In this document: positions 9,281 to 20,453 of the stretch, one piece after another
Layout: each line of letters begins with the position of its first letter
How positions within the stretch are numbered: position 1 is the first letter of the stretch
NCBI GenBank assembly: GCA_032358255.1
Contig: JAULBX010028160.1
Span: 145,194 to 209,193, forward strand
DNA: 64,000 nucleotides
Source of the DNA: Heterotrichella gracilis
Taxonomy: Eukaryota; Sar; Xanthophyceae; Tribonematales; Xanthonemataceae
Direction: 5' to 3'
The notes under the pieces: generated by a model
What the model was told of the DNA's origin: nothing
What the model saw: only the letters and a program-made list of their open reading frames with translations
Databases searched by the model: none
Position numbers and translations under genes: made by a program

Positions 9281-12200
9281 TCACGCCACCGCAAGCGGCT
9301 CTGTGCTCTTCACCAGCCACTCCAGCACGTGCGCATTGCCCTCCATTCGTGGGGCAAGCACTGCGCGCACGTCTGCGTGGTATGCGTCCACCCACGCCAC
9401 CTCGTCCTTGCTGAGCAGTGCTGTGTCAATCATCTTGGTTTGGATGGGGCACACCGTGAGGTGCTTGAAGGTCAGGAAGGACTGGCCGCCAAACCTGAAA
9501 ACGCATTTAATTTTAACTATTTTAGAACACAGAAAATTGCAGAAAAGGAGTGCCTTGGGTGAAGGTGGTGTTTAAAATAGTGGGTGGGGAAGGTGGAGAT
9601 GAGGGGTATGAAGTTTAAAAAAAAGGTAATCCTGAATAAAAGTGCACAGGAATTGAGAAAATCCCCACTCCATCTCCCCACCCACCACACCCACACACCC
9701 ACCTGAATGCGGTGTCTGCCTCCTCAATGGCCACCAGGTTCTCAATGCGGATGCCAAAGGCGCCATCCTCGTAGTACCCAGGCTCGTTGCTCACAACCAT
9801 GCCTGCGGACATTAGGGTTTGGGTTAGGGTTTAGGGTTGGAAAGCTCTATCCTCATAGTACCCGGGCTCGTTGCTCACCACCATGCCAGCGGGTGAGGGT
9901 TATGGTTAGGGTCTGGGTTAGGGTTTAGGGTTAAAAACCTCCATCCTCGTAGTACCCAGGCTCGTTGCTCACCACCATGCCTGCTGACATTAGGGTTATG
10001 GTTAGGGTCTGGGTTAGGGTATATGGTTGGTAAGCATCATCCTCGTAGTACCCAGGCTCGTTGCTCACAACCATGCCTACGGGAAAGGGTTATTGTTAGG
10101 GTTTTGGGTAAAGTTTAGGGGTTGGGCAGGGTCCACCATGCCTGCGGGAGAGGGTTCACAGAACTCACAGGGTTCACAGGGTGGGGGTTAGGGTTTGGTA
10201 GGGTTGCTCTAGGCTCCATCCTCAAAAATATCCCTGGCTCCATGCTCACAACCATTTGCCTGCGGGAAAGTGTTATTGCTGCCCTGTTGGGTAGAGTCTG
10301 GGATTGTTAGGGCTTAGGAAAACATCCCCTTGTGCACCGCTGAAACCTTGTAAAGTGCCCAATAAACCCACCTTGCGCCAGGCCTGTAGTGATGTGCCAT
10401 CTGCTGCTGATGCTCATGGGGCCCTCATGCACATTCAGCGCACCATTACCACCATGTCAAACCCCCAAAACCCTACACCCAAAACACCGCAAAAAACACT
10501 ACAAAACCGCTGAAACACACTGAACACCATTATAAAAGCGGTAAACAGCCCCACCTTGCGCCAGCCCCGTGGTGATGTGCCACCTGCTGCTGATGCTCAT
10601 GGGGCCCTCATGCACATTCAGCGCGGCGCCAACGCCGTGGCCGGTCCCGTGGCGGTAGTTGAGTCCCAGGGACCACAGGGGGGCGCGTGCAAAAGCGTCC
10701 AGCGCACAACCGGGGGTGCCCTCGGGGAACACCGCGCGGTCAAGCGCGATGTGGCCCTGCGTGGAAGGGCGAGGGAGGAAATTCAGGGCTTTGCCAGGGG
10801 TTTGGGGGTGAATTTCCAGGGTAGTTTTGGCAGCGTGGCGGTAGTTGAGCTGCTGGAGGCACAGGGGTGCACGCGCAGGTGTGGGGCCAAGGTATACATA
10901 GGGTGTGTGTTACAGACAGTGCAGGCCAGAAGTGTATGGCGCAACCTCGCAAACAGTTGTTTTCAGGGGTCGTAGGGGGATATAGGGGTTCGCGAGCATG
11001 CACCTGCAGCGCTCGCGTGAAGCAATCCTTGTTGTGCTGGGAGGGGGTCCCCAGGTGCATGGTGCATGTATCCTGACTCCCCTCCGAATGCCAGGAGGGG
11101 TCACGTCGGTGGTGCCAACCTGAAACCCTACCGAACCCACACCGCTCACCGCCTTACCTACCAAACAATACACCTAAAGCCCACCAAACCTTGCAGCAAC
11201 AAAAATCCTACAACCACCCACCTGCAGCACGCGCGTGAAGCAATCCTTGTGGTGCTAGGAGGGAGACCCCAGGTGCATGGTCCGGGTGACGTCGGTGGTG
11301 CCAACCCCAAAACCCTACCAAAACCCCACCAAAAACCTACCAAAAGACACCCAAAAGACACCCACACTTCAACCAGCTTCACAGGCGTGACCCCACCTGC
11401 AGCACGCGCGTGAAGCAGTCCTTGTGGTGCTGCGAGGGGGTCCCCAGGTGCATGGTGCGGGTCACATCAGTGGTGCCACAGGCATACTGCCCCCCGCTGT
11501 CAATGAGCAGCAGGGTGGATCCATCCACTGCCCTGCATGTGGCTGGCTCTGCGCGGTAGTGGATCACTGCGCCATTGGGGCCGGCGCCTGGGGAGAGCGG
11601 AGAAAATGATTCAATCGCAAGTTGATGGGTTCACGATTTTGGGGAGGGTTGGCTCGAGGTATGGTGGTTGCATTACAAGGGAGGGTTTCCACTAGTGAGC
11701 TCAGCAGCAAAGCTGGCTCTGTCACCTGCTCTGCATTTGGGAGTGAATCACTGCGCCACTGGGGCCAGCGCCTGGGAAAAGTATTTCTTTGTAAGGATAT
11801 GTCATTTTCCTGGGAGGCACGGGGCGGTCACGCTATTTGTATTATCTATAAAATATTTATTTTTACACACAGGTGACAGGGCCTGCCCCATACATCACGA
11901 CCTCATGGGTGACCTCCCCACACACCACCACCACCACCACCACCACCACGCACCTGCGATGGTCGGGAAGCTGCACTCTATGAACCCCTCCTGGGCAGCC
12001 CTGCGTGCCGTGAGGTGGGTATCCACATCCACCTCAGTCAGGGGGCGACCAGAGGCGATCTGCACACAGGGGGGGGGTGGGGGGCGTGAAAGAGGGTAGG
12101 GAGGTTGCGGAGAGTGTGAAGGGTGCGGTGGATGTCGGTTTGGAAATGCGCTGCCAAGTGTTGCAGCAACAGCTTCGGTATAACTGGCTGAGCCATCCTG

Positions 12201-15200
12201 AACCTACACCGCACCTCAACCTCCAGCCAGAATACAAATTGAAAAATACACAGGGATTTCATATTTTTACAAACCACTTCACATTTCTTGTCTCTGGTTT
12301 TTAAATCGTGATTTTCGAGCAGGTTTGCATCCCCGCACCTCCTCCTCCAGCCAGCACAGGAACTCGCACAGCGCCACCCCATCCCGAACATGCGCCTCTT
12401 TCATCCCCGCCATCTCCTGATCGTTTTTGATCGCCTTGGACCAGGCGGCAGGCGAGGGCTTTTCCACCAGGTGCATGCGGGGTGGCGGGGCGGTGGCGGC
12501 GGTGGCGGTGGTTGGGCTCCCGTCCTCTGACTTCGCGCGTTTCTTCCCCCTTGCATTGGGGGAGGATGGGGTTTTCCCCGCCTCGAATGCCTCCTTGGCT
12601 GCCTGGTAGACCGCGTAGCTGACCTGGCAGGCACAAAAATATATATATAAAAAGACAATAAGAAAAGGCAATAAAAAAGAGGTCAACATGGTGACCCGCC
12701 ACTTGTTGCTCCGCATCTTTAGCCCAGCAGCCAATGAGTGTACTTGCTCAACTTCATCCTACCCTCGTAGAAACTTCTAAGCCACTGCATTTATCCGCAA
12801 TAGTTTATATATAAATTTAACACCCAGATTTTCCTCACCTTGGCCGGATCCAGCCACAGCGTTACCCCCGCAGCCGCCATCCGCGGCACGCCACCATGCA
12901 TCCACCCATTTCATCCACAGTGTAATATAGACAATTCTTTATTTCCCATACAGATGTTGAGGGTAACATTGCTATCCCCTCCCCACACACCCACTCCACC
13001 CCCCACCTTGGCCGGATACAACCACAGGGTCACTCCCCGCAGCCGCCATCCGCCCCTCGAGTGAAAAATAGCCGTAGCCGCAGTGGTGATTTTGCGCCCA
13101 AAATTGACTTTTCATCGACTCTGCTAATTGCGCTAATTCGCCGCTCGACGTCCGAATTAGCGGAATTAGCAAAATTAAGCCTATCCAAAGCCAAATCCAT
13201 AGGGGACTGTTTACGACTATGTTCGCGCTAATTTTAAGTCTTCGTACGACGCTCATATCCCACTACGGCTAGGGCTATGTCTCATGCCTCTCAAAATTTT
13301 ACAATGCATTTTCTATTTCTAGATGGGGAAAAAGCCTTGATTTGTTCACCCCCTTACCTTGGCCGGATCCAGCCACAGCGTTACCCCCGCAGCCGCCATC
13401 CGCCGCACGTCACCAAGCACTGCATCATAGGGTTGGACAGCCACCCCGGCCGCCCCCAAATGCGCCGAAATTTCGGATGTGATTTTCGAGGGGTCCACGT
13501 AGAGGGTTGCAGTATCTGGGGTGATGAGGACGTAGGAGACGAAGACTGGGTTGTAGGCCACGTCTGAGCCGCGCAGGTTCAGTACCCAGGCCACCTCGTC
13601 TGCACAAATGGTATGGGGTATCTGGTCAGGTTTTGTGGACTTTGGTCCACTCTTGTCAGGCTGTGTTGTAGGCGTAACTCGAGGGGCTTTTAGGGTAATT
13701 CAGTGGTTGTGCACAACTCACCCAGTGCGGTGATGAGTATTGCCCCCGCCTTTGCCCCTGCCAGGTCAGCGCGCAGGCGAGTCAGCTTGCTGGCCACGTC
13801 CTCCCCTGCCCACTCCAAGGGGTGCACACGCATGGGGCCCTGCAGGGATGGGGTGTGTACACGGTTTCACTAGGGTTTCAAGAGGGTTTCATGACAGCTT
13901 CGAGAAGTGTGCATGCCAGGACAGGATGGCATGTATCGCACAATCATACAGCATTCGTGGGGCAAATTCCAAGGTGCACTTTGCACAAATGCACCGTTGG
14001 TAGAGGTGGGCGCTGGTCCCTGAAAATTCCACAACCTCCCCCATATTTTCAGGAGGACTTCGTGTATCACCCAGTGTCCTCCTGATATTTTCAGAAGTCC
14101 CCACAAATTCCCACAACCACTCACCGTTGGTAGTGCTGGGCGCTGCTCCCCCCACACCTGGTCCACCAGGTTGCCCCCCCCCAGGGGCACCACCTCCAGC
14201 CCCCCCCCCCCAGTTGGCTGATCAGCTTGCGCACCCCCTCTAGGGTGTGGACCAGGGGATCTAGGCCCACGCGGGAACCCTCCGGAAGGGTTTGGATCAG
14301 CCACTCGTGGATCTGCACACGGGTCCACATTCAGTGTGTATTTCACAGCGCAGATGGAAAATTCGTAGATTTGATTGCTTACATAGATGCTGCAAAAAAT
14401 TCTAGGGTTGTGAGATTTGAGGGTCAAGGGTGTGCATCGAGGGGCCTTGGCCCGCACGGCAACCCTCCAGAAGGGTTTAAATCAGCCGCTAGTGGATCTC
14501 AGATGCACGTAGCACGTCTCAATTAACCCAGCAATGACTCCAAACATCACAATCCACTCCTTTATATACCACGTTGACACAATAAAAACCAAGAGTATTT
14601 CAGAAGAAGATTATTTCATCACAGAATATATCTGCGGTTGCCTACCTCTGGGCACGATGGCGTCCCCGCGCGCATGACTGTCCACTCCTTCCCTAGCTGC
14701 TTGTCAGCCTGGGGCACACAGGGATGTGGACTTAGGGTTAAGGGTTTAGGGACAACACGGATGCTGGGGGTGTTACCACCACCATGTGACACAGCCATGC
14801 AAGGTACCTCAGGGTTTTCCACGACAGTGCTGCATCCGCCGCCACCACCGCAATCCCAGCTGAGCTTGTGAACCCGAAACCCAAAACTCATGCCCCAAAC
14901 ACCCATAAACACTCCAGAAATACCATTGCCCTATTCCATGGCAAAACCCTAGCCATGGTACCCGAGCCAGGGTAATTACCTGCAAAAAATAGCGCCCGTC
15001 TGTCCACAATAGTGCAGCATCAGCAGTGACCACCACGGTCCCCGCTGAGCCCGTAAATCCCGAGATGTAGCGGCGCCGGTCAAAGCAGTCGGCAGGGTAC
15101 TCAGACTGCAGCCAGGGAGGTTAGGGTTTAGATGGATGCTAGGGTTTAGGTGGAGATGAAGGTTCTGCTAGGGTGCGGGGTATTCCGACTGCAGCCATGG

Positions 15201-16079
15201 TTGCGATGGGGAATTAAAGTAACGATGGATTTAGGGTTTCTCACTGCAGTCAGATTCCCAGTGGGTGGGCTGGGCGCACCAAGGGTGTGGTTGGAAAGGT
15301 GGGTACGCACACAACCGAGATGGCAGTGCAGCACAGTACGATGCCGTGGAATGATGTCTCCACGCGATGCTGACAAAGGTGGAAGTCACTGATAAGCGGC
15401 AGGGTTAGGCAGGTGGGCGGTGTCGGCATGGGCCATGTTGGGTGATGGAAAAATTGAATAGGGTGTACCCCGAGTGCTCCATGCTTTCCGATGAAAATCC
15501 ACCCGTTGGCCCTCGCCTGGGTGGTAGGTAGCGGGTACTACATTTTTGACTTTGGTGGTGGGTAAGTGGTGGGTGCTGAGCGGTAGGGTTTAGGGTTTGT
15601 GGGGGTGAGTGTACCTTGTGGGGGCCCTCCAAGGGTTTAGGGTTTAGGGTTTAGGCTTTGTGGAGGGGTGGTACCATGTGGGGCTCCTCCAAGGGGACGG
15701 TGTAGGGTTACGGGTTTAGGTTTTAGGGTATGTGGGGGGGATGTACCATGTGGGGGTCCTCCGATGGGACGATGTAGGCATCCACCCCTTGGCCCCCATC
15801 TGCTGCTTTCATTATCTCCCTCAGCTTGGCCAGGGATCCCGACACGGAAGATTGCACCGCAGTAGCCGCCCCGTTCTCTGCGGATACCGCCGTTGCTGCC
15901 ATGGTGGTGGTGGTGGTAGTTCGACGGGTGGGGGTTAGAGGCTGGGAGTGCCTGTAGGTGGTTCTGGGCACCGTTGCCTGCGGTGCGTTGGACGGCGTTG
16001 ACGATATAGGACCGATACGAAGCAAATTTGCCGTCGAGTCTGCTGGGGTTTGCGCTTGCAGCTGGTGTGTTGTGGCCAT
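9281..16079 (-). CDS. Xaa-Pro aminopeptidase (aminopeptidase P, M24B family)
   Basis: Twelve exons, in transcript order: 16079-15747, 15105-14980, 14708-14646, 14312-14125, 13839-13722, 13599-13358, 12623-12339, 12059-11954, 11587-11397, 10756-10555, 9802-9703 and 9494-9281. They give about 722 residues if one frameshift is closed. The N-terminal creatinase-like domains carry DGRYFLQ and [10 protein letters not shown]. The C-terminal pita-bread domain has all five metal ligands: D517 (LLLIDSGG), D528 (GTTDVTRT), H591 (HGTGHGVG), E625 (SNEPGYY) and E639 (IRIENL). Their spacing equals that of human XPNPEP1 as I recall it. It should release N-terminal residues from X-Pro peptides using Mn. The first ~59 residues before a second in-frame Met (15902) are Ser/Thr/Arg-rich and may be a plastid transit peptide; the shorter start would be cytosolic. 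A run of 12 G (14200-14211) breaks the frame in exon 4; 13 or 10 would restore it. Most exons have partial intronic copies. Confidence 0.93.
9803..10265 (-). repeat. Ladder of copies of aminopeptidase exon 11 start, separated by telomere-like repeats
   Basis: The first ~45-50 bases of the exon ending at 9802 (encoding [13 protein letters not shown], with its acceptor) recur at about 9845-9893, 9947-9990, 10040-10082, 10125-10150 and 10210-10265. Each copy is followed by degenerate GGGTTAGGGTTTAGGG sequence. Similarity falls off with distance from the real exon. The unit is about 90-100 bp. Confidence 0.85.
10372..10445 (-). repeat. Copy of the end of aminopeptidase exon 10
   Basis: About 74 bases closely match 10556-10630, the 3' end of exon 10 including its donor side. 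The copy lies 180 bp downstream on the transcribed strand. Confidence 0.85.
10998..11310 (-). repeat. Two copies of the end of aminopeptidase exon 9
   Basis: Copies at about 10998-11070 and 11218-11305 reproduce the 3' end of the exon at 11397-11587 ([17 protein letters not shown]) with the donor GTGGGT or similar. Each is separated by CCCTA-rich sequence. The unit is about 190-220 bp. Confidence 0.85.
11700..11782 (-). repeat. Copy of the start of aminopeptidase exon 9 with acceptor
   Basis: This degenerate match to 11531-11590 includes the CCCAGGCGC acceptor and lies upstream on the transcribed strand. Exon 9 therefore has copies on both sides. Confidence 0.7.
12837..13056 (-). repeat. Two copies of the end of aminopeptidase exon 6
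   Basis: The LWLDPAK-encoding exon end with its donor (parent 13358-13410) recurs at 13006-13056 and 12837-12895. The farther copy is, unusually, as well preserved as the nearer one. Confidence 0.85.
14445..14512 (-). repeat. Copy of the start of aminopeptidase exon 4
   Basis: The sequence around 14445-14505 matches 14270-14318 (the [11 protein letters not shown] coding part and acceptor) with a few changes. It lies upstream on the transcribed strand. Confidence 0.75.
14806..14882 (-). repeat. Copy of the end of aminopeptidase exon 2
   Basis: A degenerate match to 15000-15065 (the [18 protein letters not shown] part) lies in the following intron, next to TTAGGGTTTAGGG at 14735-14750. A shorter copy of the exon 2 start is at 15165-15200. 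Confidence 0.72.
15605..15725 (-). repeat. Two copies of aminopeptidase exon 1 end in TTTAGGG tracts
   Basis: The EDPHM-encoding exon end with its GTAC donor (parent 15747-15775) recurs at about 15610-15635 and 15668-15700. They are separated by runs of TTTAGGG. The unit is 60-75 bp. Confidence 0.82.
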
Positions 16080-16855
16080 GCCACTGCATTCGAGGGTAAA
16101 TGGGGCCACATATGCATGCATCACACAGTCACTTCAGCTATCGTTAGAGTGAAACCTGACCAAACTTCGGATAAGCTGATATGATACTACCCAAAACACA
16201 GGGTTCGGTGTGCAGGCACCGAGACGCCCTACCTGGGACAAGGATCGACCCGCCGCCCACGCAACTCTGCTGCGCGGAGCGAGGCTGTGCTGAACACGGG
16301 AGGATACTTGGATAGTACTAAGGCCCTTTGCTGCGTGCGCTGTGTAACGCATGGCAGTCAGAGCAGCACCCCGGTTAAGCGACGCACAGCACTGCATCGC
16401 ACTGCATCTCCTTTCGGTTGGTGCAGCCCACAATAAACAGGTGGTGAGGGAATAACACCACAGTATAACAGCAGCGTGCTTGTGAGGGCAAACGTACATA
16501 TCCGTTGTGTCGAAACTTGCTTTTCCGGGTTTGAGTGGCTCACAACGGTGTGACCTGGTTTCAGAGCCTTGTTTTGGTTAATTCTTTTTGTTTTCTTACC
16601 TTTATTTTGGTGGGCGCATCGCCTCAACTTAAAGCTCCCACCTCCTCGACAAGCGCGCCGTTTCCTTGCGCAACCCACTTCATCGACACTTGTCCCCGTC
16701 GCCTGCTGCTGCCAAAGCGTCCACCACCCGCACTGCCACGGGTGATCGCAAAACAACTGATGCACAAACGCATGCATACACGGTAGCTTGGCCCAAGTGG
16801 GGTGTGCAACCGTTGTAACAAAGCAAGCTGAATACGGCTAGTCAATCAGTTCCCG
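16080..16855. promoter_or_regulatory. Shared upstream region of aminopeptidase P (-) and uS15m (+)
   Basis: This 776-bp stretch separates two divergent starts and presumably holds both promoters; no clear TATA box is visible. On the minus strand, 16600-16777 could be an untranslated or alternative 5' exon of the aminopeptidase. It starts at an ATG (16777), is open in one frame, and ends in a strong AAG|GTAAGA donor at 16600. This is a weak inference. Confidence 0.4.
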
Positions 16856-18484
16856 ATGCTCCGACATATCCAGCTCCTGAGGCAAGCTGCTTCGGAAGTG
16901 TGTAGCAGTAGCCAGGCATGGGGTGCAGCAGGGGTCAGCCAAGCCTTCCACAGCTGTTCTGTTCTACAACGGTTCACGCCGCTTCCAGACCCGCCTATGC
17001 GACCCAAGAATGGTACGTGTCTCAGCTAAAGATGGTTACTCAGTGCATCGGACTGTTTGGACTGGTTACAGCCCCTGACCTGATGTGGGCTGTACACACA
17101 GAATACTGAGCTGCACTACTGCCCTGGTCTAACCTCACTCTTTTAAACTGCAGCTGCCAACGATGAACCCAAGCCTGACTTGGTAGAACAGGTAAGAAGA
17201 AAACCCTATCCCTTACTCTACCCCTTTACAAAAGGATTGCACCTTTAGTATCGGCCATGCGAATAACAGCCCATGTCACGCAGTACTAAGGCATTACAGC
17301 AATACACCCAGCCAGGTGGCAGTCAGGCTTGCAAGCTCCAGCGTAGCAGTTGTGATCTGCCTTCAACCATTTATATCCTGAGCTTGTAACGTTTTTACCA
17401 CTTGATGGGTTACTGCTGCAAATGGCATGGACACTAGAGGATTGACCAGCCTCCGAGGCGTACTCTGTCTCTTCTTCAACCAACGCCCATGTACTTGATG
17501 AGATGATGCACACAGTTATCTGCTTTAATAACTCGCATTTTTATGTGCAGATGGGTGGCAAGGAATTGATGTCATCCAAGGAGCGCCTACAGCTGCGGTT
17601 GGATGCAGCGGCACAGGAGTTCAGGCGGTTTCCGGGGGACACTGGCTCAACTGAGGTGCAAGGTGAGTTTAGGGTTTAGGGTTTTCAGGGGACACTGGCT
17701 CAACTGAGGTTCAAGGTGAGCCTGGGTACTGGGTATGGGGGGTTTAGGGTTTAGGGTTTATTCGGTCACAAGTGCACTGCAAGGACCAGGCACGGCAATC
17801 GCCATGTCCAAAAACAACCACCCTTTCATGTACGGGGGAAATGTGGTGTGCCGTGGGGGGTGGCGCAACTGGGTCACCAAACCATTTGGTTGGAATTACA
17901 TTCCAGGCAGGCGGGGTGTGGTGCAAGGTGACGGTCAATGCTGACTGGGACCTTCGTGGTGCAGCTGAGCTCACATACACCATGCACATGGCCAAGCACA
18001 TAGAGGTGCATCCAAACCCTACATGAGGTTCATACGGAGCTCCATAATGTGCCACCCATGCATCCCCAAGCACACTATCTGCGCTGACATCCCCTCCATG
18101 GGTGCAGTTGCCCTCTTGACGGAGCACATCACGCGCATGGCACAGCACAGAGTGGTGCATCCAAAACCCTAGATGTGGTGCATAGGGTGCAGCTTCCCAT
18201 GCATGTTATGTGCTGACATCTCCTCCCTTGGTGCAGTTGCGCTGCTGACGGAGCACATTACGCACATGGCGCAGCACATGACGGTGCACCGGAAGGACTT
18301 CCACTCGCGGCGGGGGCTGGAGGGCATGCTCAACAAACGCCGCAAGCTGCTCCAGTACCTGCGCCGCACCGACTTTGACAAGTACGCCAACTTGATCACC
18401 AGGCTGGGTCTGAAGGACAACTATGCGAAAATGGACCGGCTCACGCTGCGCTACTCTGGGCCCAAGTCGGGCATCAAGCGGTGA
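16856..18484 (+). CDS. MRPS15: Mitochondrial small-subunit ribosomal protein uS15
   Basis: Four exons, 16856-17012, 17154-17191, 17551-17662 and 18237-18484, give 184 residues with consistent phases. The first ~45 residues (MLRHIQLLRQAASEV...) are Arg-, Ser- and Gln-rich without acidic residues until late, like a mitochondrial presequence. From about residue 95 the protein is a bacterial-type S15: GSTEVQVALLTEHITHM, then HRKDFHSRRGL, then KRRKLLQYLRRTD and LITRLGLKD. S15 binds the central domain of small-subunit rRNA early in assembly. Bacterial S15 is about 89 residues, so the extra length is at the N-terminus. The downstream copy of the last exon (18528-18657) is frame-broken. Plastid targeting cannot be excluded from sequence alone, although the presequence looks mitochondrial. 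Confidence 0.9.
17676..17716 (+). repeat. Copy of the end of uS15 exon 3
   Basis: The bases encoding GDTGSTEVQ plus the GTGAG donor are repeated almost exactly 47 bp after the real ones, separated by TTTAGGGTTTAGGG. This is the shortest and cleanest example of the window-wide pattern. Confidence 0.9.
17950..18175 (+). repeat. Two upstream copies of the start of uS15 exon 4
   Basis: The acceptor and first ~55 bases of exon 4 (parent 18231-18290) recur at about 17953-18017 and 18100-18165. Both end in CCAAAACCCTA-like sequence. The nearer copy is better conserved. The unit is about 135-145 bp. Confidence 0.87.
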
Positions 18485-18527
18485 GGCGCCAGCTGGGCAG
18501 CAGGTCGGCGGGAGATGGTGGGAGGTA

Positions 18528-18657
18528 CACCTGCGCCGCACACACTTTGGCATGTACGCCGAATTTGATCACCAGGCTGGGGTTGAAGGACAATTGTGCA
18601 AAGATGGATCGGCTCACACTGCGCTATTCCGGGCCCAAGTCGGGCATTAAGCGGTGA
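18528..18657 (+). repeat. Copy of the uS15 terminal exon
   Basis: It matches 18357-18486 with small indels and ends in the same GGCATTAAGCGGTGA context. It is out of frame internally (reading LRRTHFGMYAEFDHQAG). It lies just 3' of the real stop, in the presumed 3' UTR. Confidence 0.87.
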
Positions 18658-19735
18658 GGCGCTGTGGCGCCAGCTGGCGTGGGGCCGCATGCTGGTTCTG
18701 GCACAACTGTTGGCAAGCTGGCCTGCATGGTGGTCTGGGTGCATCACGGGGTCAACAGCCGGGGCAGGATTTGGAGGAACGCTGGGTTGGCGCAGCGGCG
18801 TGTGGTTGCGGCAAAGTACAGCACGATTTGCAGTTCAATTTGAGCTTTGGGCTTTCAGTGCGTCGCAGCACCTGTGGGGTGTGGGATGACCTGTGCGTTG
18901 TTCATTTGAAGAGGGCATGTACCTCGTGGTGCATTGGGGTAATTTGCCGTGGTGCGGCGAAGCTGAACAGAGCTTACCATGAAGACTTACTAGGGACGCT
19001 ACTAGCCTAAAGTTTGGAAGTCACCAGTGCTGCAGCATGCTGCCTGACGAATGGTGGTTACATACACTGTTTGGCAAAATCACCCTACGAATGATGACTC
19101 AATGATTGGATGCAGCTGGGGACCCGGTCCAGGGATAATCATTGCTGCATGCTCGTGCCACAGGTGCCACAGGTACCGGGTACCATAATGACATCAGGTG
19201 ATGATGTGGCATGATGCCGGGCAGTTACTAGGATGTAGGCGTTCAAACTGGATCCACCTGGATATAGTTAGGTGGCCACATTGTGCAGCACATGCAGCTT
19301 GTCTGACAATGAATGAGTCTCATTGACAAGTGTAAATCCATGGGTCACCCATACATGCGTGCACGGTGCACTCAGTCCCAGACTGGTAATAGTACGCTAG
19401 CAAGATCGAGTGCTGAGCCGGACAGCAGGAGCCGTGTGCGTTCAACGCAAAATCTATGGCAAATTTGAAATACTGAAACTATTAGGTAAATAATAATTGA
19501 CTATGCAGGCAGGGTGTAAATGTTCTTATAACGAGTCGTGTCATATGCTTGATACAAAACTGGGCAAATTGCCATTGACAGAATGGCAACTCAGGTGCCC
19601 TGTCTGCGCAGTGGTACTGCTGAGTATCTGCACAACTTTTATCCACTGGTGGTGCCATAAAGTCTAACATGGAGTTGGAAACAATTCAAGTGGCCAACTG
19701 GCTGAAAGACCACGCCATAATGGTTTATGCGTGCG
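18658..19735. other. Intergenic region downstream of uS15
   Basis: No coding signal or recognisable repeat was found apart from scattered palindromic words such as GGTACCGGGTACC near 19180. A TGTAA word at about 19331 could be a distant polyadenylation signal. Confidence 0.4.
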
Positions 19736-20330
19736 CAGTACTGGCATGTCTGATGTCTGGCAACAAGGAGCTGCCGTGCTCAGCCAATATGGGTACCAAT
19801 GGGGCAATGGCCGGCGGGAGGCGTGCTGTTGCCTACCTCAGCTTGTGGAGATGGTATACAAGTGCAGAATGCTTGCCTGGCCCAGTCGTTGCAGCGCCCA
19901 GGGTCTCTAGAACGTGCCATACATGCGCGCATCGTCCTCGTCTCGTGGCTATCTAGAAAGGAGCGCATCGCCCTCCGTGCTCACCATGCTGGATACCACA
20001 TTGGGCGATGGGGGGCCTGTTCCTTGCGCGAAAAAGTGTGCTGCTGACTAGAACATGCCAGACATGCGAGCACAGTCTCGGCTGAGAAAGAGCTCGCTAC
20101 CGCGCCCAGGCAAACCCATAATCGCAAAACCCAGTCTGGCAATGGGCGACGATGCAGATGCGCTTCTCCGCACCATAAATGGGATGACTACGCTGCAATT
20201 CAAGGGTGCCAGGATAGCTCTGAATGGTTGGGGCTGCGCCAGAGTAGCCCAACCTGGCTCTAATACATGCCATACATGCGCGCGTAGTCCTCGGGTGAGA
20301 AGGAGCGCCCGTGCTGGGCCATGATGGGTA
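19736..20330 (-). repeat. Four-step decaying ladder of the 99-residue gene's terminal exon
   Basis: Copies of the last exon (parent 20454-20553, encoding AEHGRSFSPEDYARMYGMF) lie at about 20262-20320, 20050-20095, 19912-19980 and 19740-19800. Spacing is 140-210 bp. The nearest copy is almost identical over 60 bases; the farthest is barely recognisable. They occupy the 3' flank of the gene. Confidence 0.85.
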
Positions 20331-20453
20331 CCCGGTACGTTATTCCTGCAGTTGACCAATGGGTGGCGAAGAGGAGTGCTGCCAACTGCCTCAGCGGGTG
20401 GAGATGATGTACATTTGCAGATTGCTTGGCAGCCGTTGCAGCACCCAGGGTGC

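Noticed and set aside
9700-10320. A CRISPR array (regular repeats separated by spacers)
   Set aside because: The repeats are decaying copies of an exon edge of the host gene in a eukaryotic intron, with variable length and no cas genes.
17735-17944. Short ORFs containing LGFRV-type words
   Set aside because: These come from translating degenerate TTTAGGG tracts and do not mark a protein family.
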